64,000 nucleotides of DNA. Origin: Cycas panzhihuaensis. Taxonomy: Eukaryota > Cycadophyta. The DNA lies in the NCBI GenBank assembly GCA_023213395.1, contig CM041465.1, forward strand, positions 190,223,741-190,287,740, given 5' to 3'. The position numbers and the translations under genes were made by a program. The notes beneath the pieces were generated by a model that did not search any database, was not told the origin of the DNA, and worked only from the letters and a program-made list of their open reading frames with translations. Of this stretch, positions 9,522 to 19,571 are shown piece after piece (the first letter of the stretch is position 1; each line of letters starts with the position of its first letter).

Positions 9522-12266
9522 TGTTTCCCAGCTTCCAAGAATAGATACGGAGCAGTCGACTCATGTAAGTGCAGGTATGTTTCTCATCTTATTGTGGTTT
9601 TCTTTTGTGAGGAATACTTGCTTGCATGCTACATCTTCGTAGATGCTTTTGTATCATCTACACTCATTTAGCCTATGACGACTATAGCGGGGGAATATTC
9701 CCAGGGAGTGTGACACCCTAGTGGCCGTATCACTTCCTACATTCTACCCTACTCACCTTAAGACCCATTTGGTTCATGTCATGCTCGCCCGTGTGATGAC
9801 CCATCGTCGTTTGGTTGACTTGTCGCACCTTTGAGTCCTATTGTTGCTTCATGTGGCTCATTTGTCTGCTTGTCTGCCTCTAGGTAAGTGGGCCTACCCC
9901 CTACCGGCCTCCTAGGTCACTGGTCCACAGCCCAAGCTAGCTATTTGGGTTGCTTTTGGCCTCTGGTCCTGCACCACGATAGATTTCACAAGATCAGTAA
10001 AGTTTCTTCGCGATTACTCTGAAGTTCTGTGCAGATCGCAAAGTTTATCACAATGTGATTGTCACGACTTATTTTTAAAAAACTACCATGGTAATTCGCT
10101 CATTTACTACAAAATTACCACGTGCCTCGCAACTCAACTCACTGCCAGCCAAGCCCTAATCACTCGATTAGGGTTGGGGCTGGGTATTTAAGTCTTACCC
10201 AACTCATTTTTAGGATCTTTTTTGCTCATTTTGGAAGAATCAATAAGGAAAAATACCCTATTGTGTACTATCTCCTGCTGCTCCACTATTGTTCCAGGAC
10301 CTGCAACCACTCTCCAACACCCAACTCTCCTTTGGCTCAACTATGACATCTTCACAGCCCCTTCCACGCCTTGGAGAGGGCCTCCTTGAAGAGTTTCTAG
10401 GACCTCTTTGCCTAGGCAGCCATCAAGTGGTCTCAAGTGCAGGACTTTCCTTCAGCCATCTTAGCAGGGATTTCATACCTGCTACTCTATAGCTTTTCTT
10501 TATATTTCTTAGCCTCTTCTCTATAGGTTTTGGTAGAGGCAAACGCCTCCCATCTTCTCCAAAAGGTATTTATTGGTCTAAGGTCTTTCCTTGCCCAGTT
10601 TATGCTCAGTTTTACATGGTTTACACTAGCTTATCTTGTCTTATTTTTGGAGGTTATTACTTGCCTTTGTTTTGGATTATTTCCCTTGTTGTTTAGGCTT
10701 CTTCTCCTACGTTTCACGCCCAGGACAGTAGCCAAAGAGGGTTGCATAAGGTTTGGGATAGAGCTAGGTGGATTCTGCACCACCCTCATGCTCCCTAAGA
10801 GGGTTCTGCCCTCCAAACCTTCCTCTTTGCCCTCGTGCTACTCTTGGAGTGGGACTAAGAGTTAGAAGCCTATTTCCAGCTGCTAAAATCAGCGTTTGCA
10901 CCTGTTGCAATGCTGGTTTGCAGGTTTATATCCTCCACCTAGGCAACACATAAGCCCTAGCTACTTGTCCCTAGCTCAACCTTACTCTTGGCAACCTGAT
11001 TAGCTTCCTATAGCACTCTGGTTTATTGAGGAACTCTTTGAGCTTCCTTGCACTTTTGTTGTCTCTCTTTATAGCCCTTTGTATAGCCCTATCCTCACTA
11101 CCTTGTGGCTTCTTGAGGGAAGGTAGGGTTGCTCTTTGTGAGAGGTGGGCCACTTCGAGGCTTACCGACTTATCTACCATTCATTTGGATAGTTTTCATC
11201 TTAGTTTGTTGTTACAATCTTATAGTTCATGAATGCTAATATATATGTATAGAGGCTTGTTCTTAGTATATATATACATGTGTTGTTGGGATTCCACTTG
11301 GTGTTGCTAGCATCCTTTCTTTGGAAAGGGATATTCGCACTTACTTACAGGTACACGGAGGATGCAAAGGACTCATCCCTTTTCTTCCCTCTCAGGTAAG
11401 TGTATGTACTTATATTTATTGTAGCACTTTATTTGTTGTGATCACTGTCCTTTTTCCTTTCTTGGAACTCTAGTGTCACTTCTAGGGAAGGTAAGGAAGC
11501 CCCATGCTTCGCCCTACCGCGACCTCTCTCTTTCATCGTGCTTCGTGGAGTGATCTTAGACACCTTGCGGGAACGTCGCCACTTCAATTGCATCTCCATT
11601 CCGGTTGTGTGCCTTCACTTCATTTTTATTCTCTTTCCTTTATAAGATCTTGCATGGTAGTAATTAGATCACTTGAAAGGAAAAAAGAAATTAATTCTTC
11701 TCTTGGTTTACATTTGCTTTGGCACCTTTGTACACTACATCTATTTTAGGAAAAGGTTTTAGGAAGACCTTCCTCCCAACCTTTTCCTTTTAGTTTGTAA
11801 GCTTTGCCCTTGTCGTCTTAGCTTGCATTGGTTCCGCTCTGTTTGCTTGGGTGCCTTTGGCACCCTCACCCTTCTTGATTACTCTTTACATTTCCCCTTG
11901 GTTTCCTCCACTCATCCGAGCAACCAAGGGAGCCTCAACCGTAGGCTATTCACTCACTTGTTTCCCTCTACTACGGGGAACCCTTGAGGGTTTCCCTCCC
12001 TTCCCTTTCGGCCATCCAAGGGTAGGAGGGCCCTTCTTCAAGATCCATCCCGGCTACTTTTCTACCTCCTCTTTTTTTAATGGAAGTGGGGAACTGCCTT
12101 TTGGTAGCTAGGTACCATCTACAGGTCCCGAACTCGTGCTTCGGTGCACGGGGTGCCCTATGTGGTATTTGCGTTACCTATAGGTTCTTATCTACACCCA
12201 ATAGTGCCATTGATCACCCTCATTATTCCTACTCAGTTAGGTAGCTATCTCGTAGACGTACATCCA
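9522..12266 (+). repeat. Tat-A 5' LTR (2745 bp)
   Basis: It matches 33683-36405 along its length (compare the shared GAGGAATACTTGCTTGCATG at about 9610 and 33769, and AAGGTAAGGAAGCCCC at about 11488 and 35626). It starts TGTTTCC and ends ATCCA. It contains a promoter-like palindrome and TATA (10154-10192). Short open frames inside it are not shared as reading frames between the two copies and are not called as genes. Confidence 0.93.
10154..10192 (+). promoter_or_regulatory. Tat-A LTR core promoter: inverted telobox-like pair plus TATA
   Basis: CCCTAATC-ACTC-GATTAGGG (10154-10173) is a perfect 8-bp inverted repeat, followed 11 bp later by a TATA-like TATTTAAG (10185-10192). The same arrangement occurs in the LTRs of B and C, so it is probably the U3 core promoter. 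The function is inferred from position and conservation. Confidence 0.65.
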
Positions 12267-12267
12267 T

Positions 12268-12285
12268 TGGTGATCATATTGGGGA
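12268..12285 (+). other. Tat-A primer binding site
   Basis: One base after the LTR the sequence is TGGTGATCATATTGGGGA. Tat-B has TGGCGACCATACTGGGGA at the same place. This resembles the tRNA-Arg-type site used by Ogre/Tat elements rather than tRNA-Met; the tRNA match itself was not computed. Confidence 0.7.
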
Positions 12286-12434
12286 CTTACCAATAAGGGA
12301 GCTAGGCTTCACCCCTTTTCCGTTGGTATTGCTACTCACTTTTGGTTCATCCCACTTCATTTCCTTCATTGTGCAGCCCCCAACGAACACTCCTTCTCGC
12401 CTTTTCTTTCTTCTAAAGTGTCGGTTAGCTTTGT

Positions 12435-14350
12435 ATGTGACGCTTCTCTCATCGCTTACATGGCTTACGTCCATTGTTGGAAGATCCCGGGTATCGTCCT
12501 CTTCCTTCGTCAGATTCTGATTCGATTATGGAAGGATACCCTTCCAATTGGGCCTACCACACATTTGCATTGGGAACTCACGAATTCCCCGTGTCTATTC
12601 CAGGATCCACCCATGAGGGTGAAGATCCTCTTTTCTACCCTGATGACCAACATTATTCACTCGATATCCATCCTTCTACCCATGCAGTAGAAGACCCGCT
12701 TTCTCTTGAGGTTCACCATTCGATTGGTGATTCTTATGAGGAACGCCTAGAGGGATCTACGTTATTTGAGGTCCCGTCCACCTCTTATGGTCATATAGGT
12801 ACCCCTCTCACCAACGTGGTTGAAGCTATAAGCAAGTGCTTTTGAGCGGCTTGCCTTCAATCGCGTCCCAGGTGGTTTGAAGATGTTCTATGTGGTGGAG
12901 CATCCTCTTTATCTACTCCTTTGTTGCCTTCTTCATCTGTGCCTGCCCCTCTTACTACCAGTAACCCTTTTATTCTCGCGTATTCATCTCGCTCTTTCCC
13001 TACACCAACTGTGGGGGTAAATGTTGCACCTTCCATCCCTCGCCACGATCCTAGTGCTTCAGGACCTTCTTGTGGTATGTCCTTCCCTCAGTTGAAGGTT
13101 AGCATACCCTTTCCTAGCCAAGCTAATGTGTCATCCCTTAATGTGGCATATATATTCCCTAGTAGGCTTGTGGATCCTACTAACTCTACAGCCACTAGTC
13201 ATGCGGGACCCGCTCTCACATATCCTCAAAACCAACCTATTGGCCTTTCCTTTTACATACCCCCAGGTTACACTTCTCAGCCTTGGGGGCATGGTAAAGG
13301 GAATCACCTTCTAGCTTATGGAGTGGACCCGCTACACCCATGTAAGATTGCCCCACCTATGGGTAGCCCATATGGGCAAAACCTGGTTCCACACCCTCCA
13401 TTTCTGCCATCTAGCATAGTCCCTTTCGTTGTGCCTCCGCAAGGGAACCCAACTCCCTTTCAAGGTGCTTATTCGCAAGTCTCCTTCCGGCAAGGGGAAT
13501 TTCCTCAAGGAGGGATAGGTTGGCCACCCCCGTCCATTCCTTGCTCACTACCTACTACATCATTTATTGATCCTACAGTCGAGGCAAGGGTGTGTTCCTT
13601 TATGGACTATAGATCAACACCTTTATCTATTGAAGCATTAAGAACTATCTGTCACTTCATCCTCCTGAAGTTCCTAGATTTGACGGAACTTCTTCGCAAG
13701 ACCTAGCGGAACACGTGCATAGTTTTTCTATGGCATGTATTGATTACTGGGCTTATGACCATATCTTAATGAAATTATTTCCATGATCTTTGTAGGGCGA
13801 TGCCCTTAAGTGGTTTTATCACCTCCCTGACCACTCTATCTTTTCATTCCAACAATTGGTGGATGAATTCATCAACTACTTTGATATAGCCCGCCCATTT
13901 GAGAGTGGAATGAAATCCCTCCTATCGCTCAAACAAGGTCATGATGAGATGAATCGTGACTTTGTGCAACAATTTCATGACCTTCTTCACTCCACTTAGG
14001 CCACGTTGCCCGAGGAGTTGAAGAGAGACCTTTTCATTAATGCACTTTATCCCAAAGTACATGTGGAAGTCTTTAAAATGGGGGTGACCACATGTGACTC
14101 CGCGATTGCAAAGTGCTTAGTATTGAAGGCTATTGAGATCCAGGATGGACTCAAGAAGCCTCTCAAGCCCTCACAGCGACGTGAGGCACCACCTCTAAGT
14201 AAAGATACTAAACCTCAACAATCTTCTAAATCCTCTTCTCATCCAACTGATAAGACTTTAGATCTGCTCACATCCGCCATACGTTCGTCCGAACGTACGA
14301 TAAAGGAACTCAAGTTACAAGCTCCTTCATCTCTAACATCCAACAAATAA
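12435..14350 (+). pseudogene. Tat-A gag with proline-rich N-terminal extension
   Basis: The start ATG 12435 is aligned with B (19572) and C (56572). Its second codon is TGA here (CGG in B). The frame continues through 12474-12845 and, after another TGA, 12921-13706, giving a Pro/Ser-rich extension with the conserved PPGYTSQPWG (about 13261-13290). After a frameshift near 13640 the retrotransposon-gag domain follows (SMACIDYWAYDHILMKLF, GDALKWFYHLP, SLKQGHDEMN), ending in 14006-14350. Stops in A correspond mainly to CGA, CAG or TGG codons in B or C. Gag would assemble the particle. Confidence 0.85.
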
Positions 14351-14429
14351 ATTCATCAAGTAACCCAAGCTTCCCTCCCTAGGAATGGAAACACCCAATC
14401 CTCTCAAGCAAGGAAGACAAATCCCTTGC

Positions 14430-14480
14430 TTTAGAAGAAGTGGTACTCTATTCATGGAGAATACTTCCACGATGACTGAC
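14430..14480 (+). pseudogene. Tat-A gag knuckle, broken
   Basis: WYSIHGEYFHDD then a stop, then RCR corresponds to WCSIHGDCFHDDSRC in Tat-B, a C-x2-H-x4-H-x4-C knuckle. In A the first Cys is Tyr, and a TGA falls inside the motif, so zinc and RNA binding would be lost. Confidence 0.6.
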
Positions 14481-14760
14481 GTTGTAGGGCCCAGCATCCC
14501 AAGGATACCCCTCGACATGACTCCTCCTCTAAATGGGCCTCAAGGCCTAATCTAGACCAACCGGTCCATAAGGATCCATTCCCTAAACATGGGGAACACG
14601 ATCGTAACACTCAATCCAAGAATAATCGGAACCGAGGAAGATCACCAAATTCTAGTCCTTCCCGTGATAAAGGGAAGGGCACCCGGATTCATCCTTTTCC
14701 TCCTGTTCCCCTAACTAACGTACTCTATCACCTTCATAGTCCCGAAATAAGGGAAAGAAG

Positions 14761-16170
14761 GTGATCCAAATGATTGAGGCTACTTCTTTGTATGCCCTTA
14801 CCCAGTCTCAAGCCACCAAAGAAGTAGTCAGTGCTTCTTCCTCAACCCCTTCCGATCCTCTTCCAGAGAACCCTTCTCTGGAAGTACCTCTTTTTCCCAA
14901 GGCCATTCCTATACATCCTGGTCATTATGATTTTCGAAGGGAACTTACCCAACCTACTACAAAAGGTAAGCCTTTCTCCATCATTAATAAACTCCATACT
15001 GTTGCTGCAGGAATGTCCTTGATGGACGTTTTGAGGAGTTGTCCCGAGCAGCGGGCTCTCCTCTTGGAAGCTTTAGGATCAAATGATGTGCCCGTCCACG
15101 CTTTAGGTGTCACCCAAAGTCGTGAACCCGTTATTTCTTTTGATCCTAAGGACCTTCCTCCTGCATGTGAAAGGGAATGTTAGTGGAACTTCCCATTCAC
15201 TATTACCATCGATACACCTGATTATATCCTGCGAAGGATGGTTGTCGATAACAGCTCTTCCGTGAATGCCATGCCCTTGCGTGTTATGCAAGAGCTTGGT
15301 ATTTCTGCCTTGGAACCTGCTCCATGGCGATGCCAAGGTTATGACGGTAGCGAAAAGACCCCATTGGGATCTGTCACGATTTCGCTCACCCTTGAGGGCA
15401 AGACTATCCTTGCTGATATTTTAGTCCTCAATGTCGACGTTGACTACAAGCTTCTCTTAAGTTGACCATGGCTTGACCAGATGGGAGCCATGTGTTCAAC
15501 TCTCTAGAGACAACTTAAGTTCGTCCATGATGGACGAATGAGGGTTGTTCCCCGTGAATGCCCACTTACCAAACAAACCCATCCTATCAATCTGGCAAGC
15601 CAAGGCCCTTCTACTCATGCCTCGCCTTACTCTATCAGTATACCCAATCTGTCTGAGGAAGATCTTGCATCTTCCTTTCCTAGTCTCATGCATTTCGCTC
15701 TTATTGGTGTTGGGAGCTATGGGTACCTTGCCTCGTTTAGTGATGACGAGTCACACGACAAGCATGAGGATTGTCTCCACCCCATCTCTTTCCTCCATAC
15801 CAGTAGGTCATACCCATCCCATTTTAGATCTCCATCTAGAACCTCTTTCATTGGTGAGACTAGCCACTCCCATGTGTCATATGTCATTGCTCATGTTGAC
15901 TCATCCATCATCAGTTCTTCCTCTTCATCACCCTCCGCAGGTGATGGCTTCGAAGAACTATCTTTCACTCCTTCTGAGGAGCCCCTTTTTTACTCTCCCT
16001 TAAAGGCTTTCAAGGATGTCGAGCAACCTGATGACCATCACGGTCCTGCTATTCCCACTTCCTTCTATCCTTCATCTATTGGAAGTAAGGTCATCCATGG
16101 GGTGGATTACTTCGAAGATGATGAAGCCTTGCTTGACTACTTAGCGGGCTCCGTGCCCCACCTAGTTGAG
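14761..16170 (+). pseudogene. Tat-A protease region of pol
   Basis: One frame runs through 14761-15183, 15238-15465 and 15538 onward, interrupted only by stops at 15181, 15463 and about 15508. Each of these is one transition away from the codon seen in B or C. It includes WNFPFTITIDTP, then VVDNSSSVNAMPLRVMQELG (about 15238-15297), the retropepsin flap and active-site region of Tat elements (D-[ST/G]-G-type triad modified to DNSSS). It continues to LLLS-stop-PWLDQMGA and then an acidic, Ser-rich linker up to LLDYLAGSVP. Here the sequence jumps to integrase, so RT is absent. Confidence 0.8.
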
Positions 16171-16535
16171 ATTCCTTCTTTTGAGTTTCTATTCGAGGTC
16201 TCATCAATGAGGAGTCGATCCGCCAGGCTCATCTCCTGGATCTCGAAGCTTTGGATGAGAGACATTTAACCACTTATAAGGCTAACCTAGCATCCAAAGC
16301 TCACTCACAAAGGACCTACGATAAACATCTTTGTTCCTGTCCTTTGTTTCCTAGGGACCATGTCCTCAAATTAGAATATCTTCATGACCGTTTATCCAAA
16401 TTCAAACTTAGATGGGTTGGCCCTTTCATCATTATCGAGACCCTCGGTAATGGTGCTTATAGGATTACCACCCTGGAAGGTCTTGAGTTTGAGAAAGTCG
16501 TTAATGGGAAATTCCTTAAGAAGTTTTACTCGTGA
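16171..16535 (+). pseudogene. Tat-A integrase C-terminal remnant fused after protease
   Basis: After the deletion joint near 16165 the sequence matches the last part of the Tat-C integrase: VEIPS, then (after a frameshift) RGLINEESIRQAHLLDLEAL, TYKANLASK, QRTYDKHL, and RWVGPFIIIETLGNGAYRI, ending KKFYS. This is the DNA-binding C-terminal region that follows the catalytic core. RT, RNase H and the core are missing relative to C (about 2.5 kb, from roughly 60330 to 62885 in C). Confidence 0.85.
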
Positions 16536-16578
16536 CTTTACTGCCACTTCACCCACACTCCAGAATAAGCCTAAACTA

Positions 16579-16635
16579 CCATCTTAAGTTGTGCCTATTT
16601 CTCCTGATCATGGGTGGAATGACAACTTAGGATGG
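16579..16635 (+). promoter_or_regulatory. conserved stem-loop after pol (Tat-A copy)
   Basis: Arms CCATCTTAAGTTGT (16579-16592) and ACAACTTAGGATGG (16622-16635) pair over 14 positions with one G-U wobble, around a 29-nt loop, 44 nt after the integrase stop. Equivalent hairpins occur in B and C with compensating changes. The role is unknown; it may be a 3' processing or packaging structure. Confidence 0.65.
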
Positions 16636-16880
16636 CCTCTCTCGTTCTTTCTGGTTCCTCTTGTGGAACCCTTGCTCCCATATCCTTTTGGGACTTTTCT
16701 CTTCCTATTTGGGTATCCCCCAATTAGGACGACGCTTTGAAGTATCATTACTCCCCCCTCTCACTTGGTATTTCCTTCGTGTATCCTACTATGCTCCTCC
16801 ATGGACATGTGTATCACCCTATTTCTAACCCCATATATGTCTATCATCTCAACTCATGGTGGTTGTATGTGCTCTTGTTA

Positions 16881-16885
16881 GATAT
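16881..16885 (+). repeat. target site duplication of Tat-B, left copy (GATAT)
   Basis: GATAT precedes the TGTTTCCC start at 16886, and the same GATAT follows the CA end at 29471 (29472-29476). This fixes the insertion of B into A; the flanks rejoin as ordinary Tat-A sequence. Confidence 0.95.
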
Positions 16886-19398
16886 TGTTTCCCGGCTTCC
16901 GGGAATGGATACGGAATCACCGACTCAGGTAAGTGCAGGTATGTCTCTCGCATTATCATCGCTTTCTTTTACTGGATGTTTGCTTGTGTATCTGCATGTG
17001 TATGACTTTGTGGGCGGCCTTGTAGTCGTCCACACCTATGCTAGCCTATGACGACTATAGCAGGGGCACACTCCCAGTGAGTGTGGCACCTTGGTGACCG
17101 TATTACTTCCCGCATCTGCCCTCCTCGCTCCAGGATCCACTAGGTTTGTGCCACCTCACTTGGTGTGATGACTCATCATCGTTTGGTCAACTTTCCACCC
17201 CACTCGAGCCCTATTTTTGCTCCTCTGGACCCGTTTTGTTGGCTTGTTTGCTCCCGGGTAGGTGTTTTAGCGTTACATTAGCCTTTTACGTAAATGCCCC
17301 CCCAACTGGACTAGTTGGTGGGCCCCATTTTCAGCTCTAGGTGCGTCTGCTTGATTTTTCGCGATCAGCCAATATTCGATACTGTTGTCTCAAGTTGTTT
17401 TTAAAAATCCGCTGTGGCAATTTCGCATTTATTGTGAAACTGCCACGTGGCTCGCGCTTTATTCCTCTTCCAACTGCGCCCTAATCGCGCGCTTTAGGGT
17501 TTGGGTTGGGGTACTTAAGCCCTTTTTGGCTCATTTTCAAGGATTGTTTTTGCTCACTTTTGGATTTGCTCTCAAGGAAACACTCTCCTGCTCTACTTCT
17601 CTCTGCATTTCTTTGCATCAAGCTGGACTGCACTCTTCATCTGACACCGGCTCTCCTTTGGCGTGGTGAGACATTCTCCCGGCCCTCAAACGCCTTGGAG
17701 GGCTCCTTTGAAGTGGTTTGGCGGTCTTCACCCAGGCAGTCCATAAGCGCCCCAAGTGCAGGTGTTTCCTGTCACACCTCCGTAGCAGGGCCTCAAACCT
17801 GCTCTATGTCAGATCTGGGCTGATTTATCAGTCCCTCTCCACTTCCCTTTGGCTGAGGCAAACCCCTTGCCTCTTCTCTCCAGATATTCCTTGTTTATGC
17901 TCGTTTTTCTTGTGATTTTCATGCTTCAGCTTGTTTGCTCTTATTTGTTGCTTGAGAGTTGGTTGTCCTCCTTTTGGGGGGCTGTTATACCACTCTCCCT
18001 GTGCTCCTTGCCTATGTTTGCTGTCCAAGGTAGCGGTGTGGAGGGGTTGCATAGGTTTTGGAGAGGAGCTGGGTGGATTCCGTACCACCTTCCACGCTCC
18101 CTAGGCGACTCTTAGCCCCCCAAAACCTCCCTCTCGCCCCGTGCTGCCTTTGGCTTGCAAACAAGGGTTTGAAGGCTCCCTTTGGTTGCCCAAACCAGTG
18201 CTGTCACAAGTTGCGGCTGATTTGGGAACCTTTGTTCAAGTTTGGGCATCACTCATAAGTCCCAACCATTGTTTTCTTGCTCCACCTTTCACCCCCGGGT
18301 CATCCGGTTTGCTCCTCATAGCATCCCGGTTCGCCGTGGGTACCCTTGGGTCTTTCTTTGCCTCCTTTCGCTGCCATTTTCCAGCCCTTGCTCTTGACTT
18401 TCCCCTCGCTGCCTCATGGCTCTTGGGGGCAGGTTTGGGCCTCATTTGCGGGAGGTAGGCTACTCCGAGGCTTACACAATCATTTACTTTCACTTTGGTC
18501 ACTTTCTTTTGATACTTTCATTGTTGGATTAGCACTAACGCATGTGTATTCAGATTCTTGTTTATGCTATTTAGCCATATATTGTTAGAGTTTTTGTATT
18601 GCATGATAGTGCTCTTCCTTCGGGGAGAGAAAGAGACCGCTATTGCTTACAGGGACTTGGGAGGCGTGGAGTGCATCGCCCGTGGGACTAGCTACCGGTA
18701 AGCACCTTCATGTGCATTATGTTTTCATGCTATTTCATTTCTTAGTTGGTGCTTCATTTCTTTCTTGGTATTGCGTTTGATTTTCCGGGGAAGGTAAGGA
18801 AGCCCCCTCTTCGTCATGCGATACCTCGCATCCGATCGTCGCGTGGGTGGTTGGGCGCCCATCGAGAAGGTTACTTCGTCTCGCACGCCTTCGCTCCAGG
18901 TGCACGTTCGTTCCCCTCCGCTCCCCTTTCTTTTCCTTTTATTTCTTTCATAGTAATTAGTACATTGAAGGAAAAAAGGAAAAAATTGGTTTGGTACTTG
19001 CTTGCTATTCTTTTGTCTTGTTTCATACATCTTTATCATTCGTAGGGAAGATTGTAGGAGTCCTCCTCTCCCATACCTTTCCTTCTCTCTCCTTAACCAC
19101 ACGAGTGCCTTGCTTCCCGCATCACTCGTGTATCCGGTTAGGTTGTGTGGGATTGCTCTTGGCCTGTCTCCATTAGGCCTTCTCTTCCCCCCTTCTGGCC
19201 ACCCAAGGGTGGGAGGGTCCTATTCCCAGGGTCACCCGGTAGTAGCCATACTCCATTGCAGATCCCAAACTCGCGCTCCGGCGCACGGGGCGCTCTGCGT
19301 GGTAGTTACCCACCTTTTAGGTCCCACCTTCTACCATTCCACCACTCACTCACCCTTACACCTATTAGTTAGGTAGTTATCCCATAGCAGTGCATCCA
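16886..19398 (+). repeat. Tat-B 5' LTR (2513 bp)
   Basis: Nearly collinear with 26959-29471 (long identical runs, for example in the 28700-28900 versus 18630-18830 segments). It starts TGTTTCCC and ends CATCCA. The open frames inside are not genes. The same signals as in the A LTR are present, including AAGGTAAGGAAGCCCC near 18792. Confidence 0.93.
17479..17519 (+). promoter_or_regulatory. Tat-B LTR core promoter
   Basis: CCCTAA (17479-17484) and TTTAGGG (17493-17499) form the inverted telobox-like pair, followed by TACTTAAG (17512-17519) in the TATA position. The 3' LTR has the same at about 27549-27589. Confidence 0.6.
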
Positions 19399-19399
19399 C

Positions 19400-19417
19400 T
19401 GGCGACCATACTGGGGA
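19400..19417 (+). other. Tat-B primer binding site
   Basis: TGGCGACCATACTGGGGA begins two bases after the LTR end CA. It is the best preserved of the three Tat sites and resembles the tRNA-Arg type known from Ogre elements. Confidence 0.72.
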
Positions 19418-19571
19418 CTGCTAGTAAGGGAGCTAGTTTCGCTCTCTTCGGTTGGTTTTGCTACTCTTGTGTGATCCTTTTCATACTTATCTCGATCTCC
19501 ACGTTGGGTAACCCCCAACGCGTGTATTTTACCGCTTTCTCTCTTTTCCTAACATTGTCGGTTGACCTTGC

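Noticed and set aside
10154-10173. Telomeric repeat array
   Set aside because: Only one inverted pair of CCCTAA units, part of the LTR promoter; no tandem array.
17385-19376. Many open frames inside the Tat-B LTR (up to 125 codons)
   Set aside because: They are not preserved as frames between the paired LTRs or among A, B and C, and have no domain; they result from pyrimidine-rich sequence.
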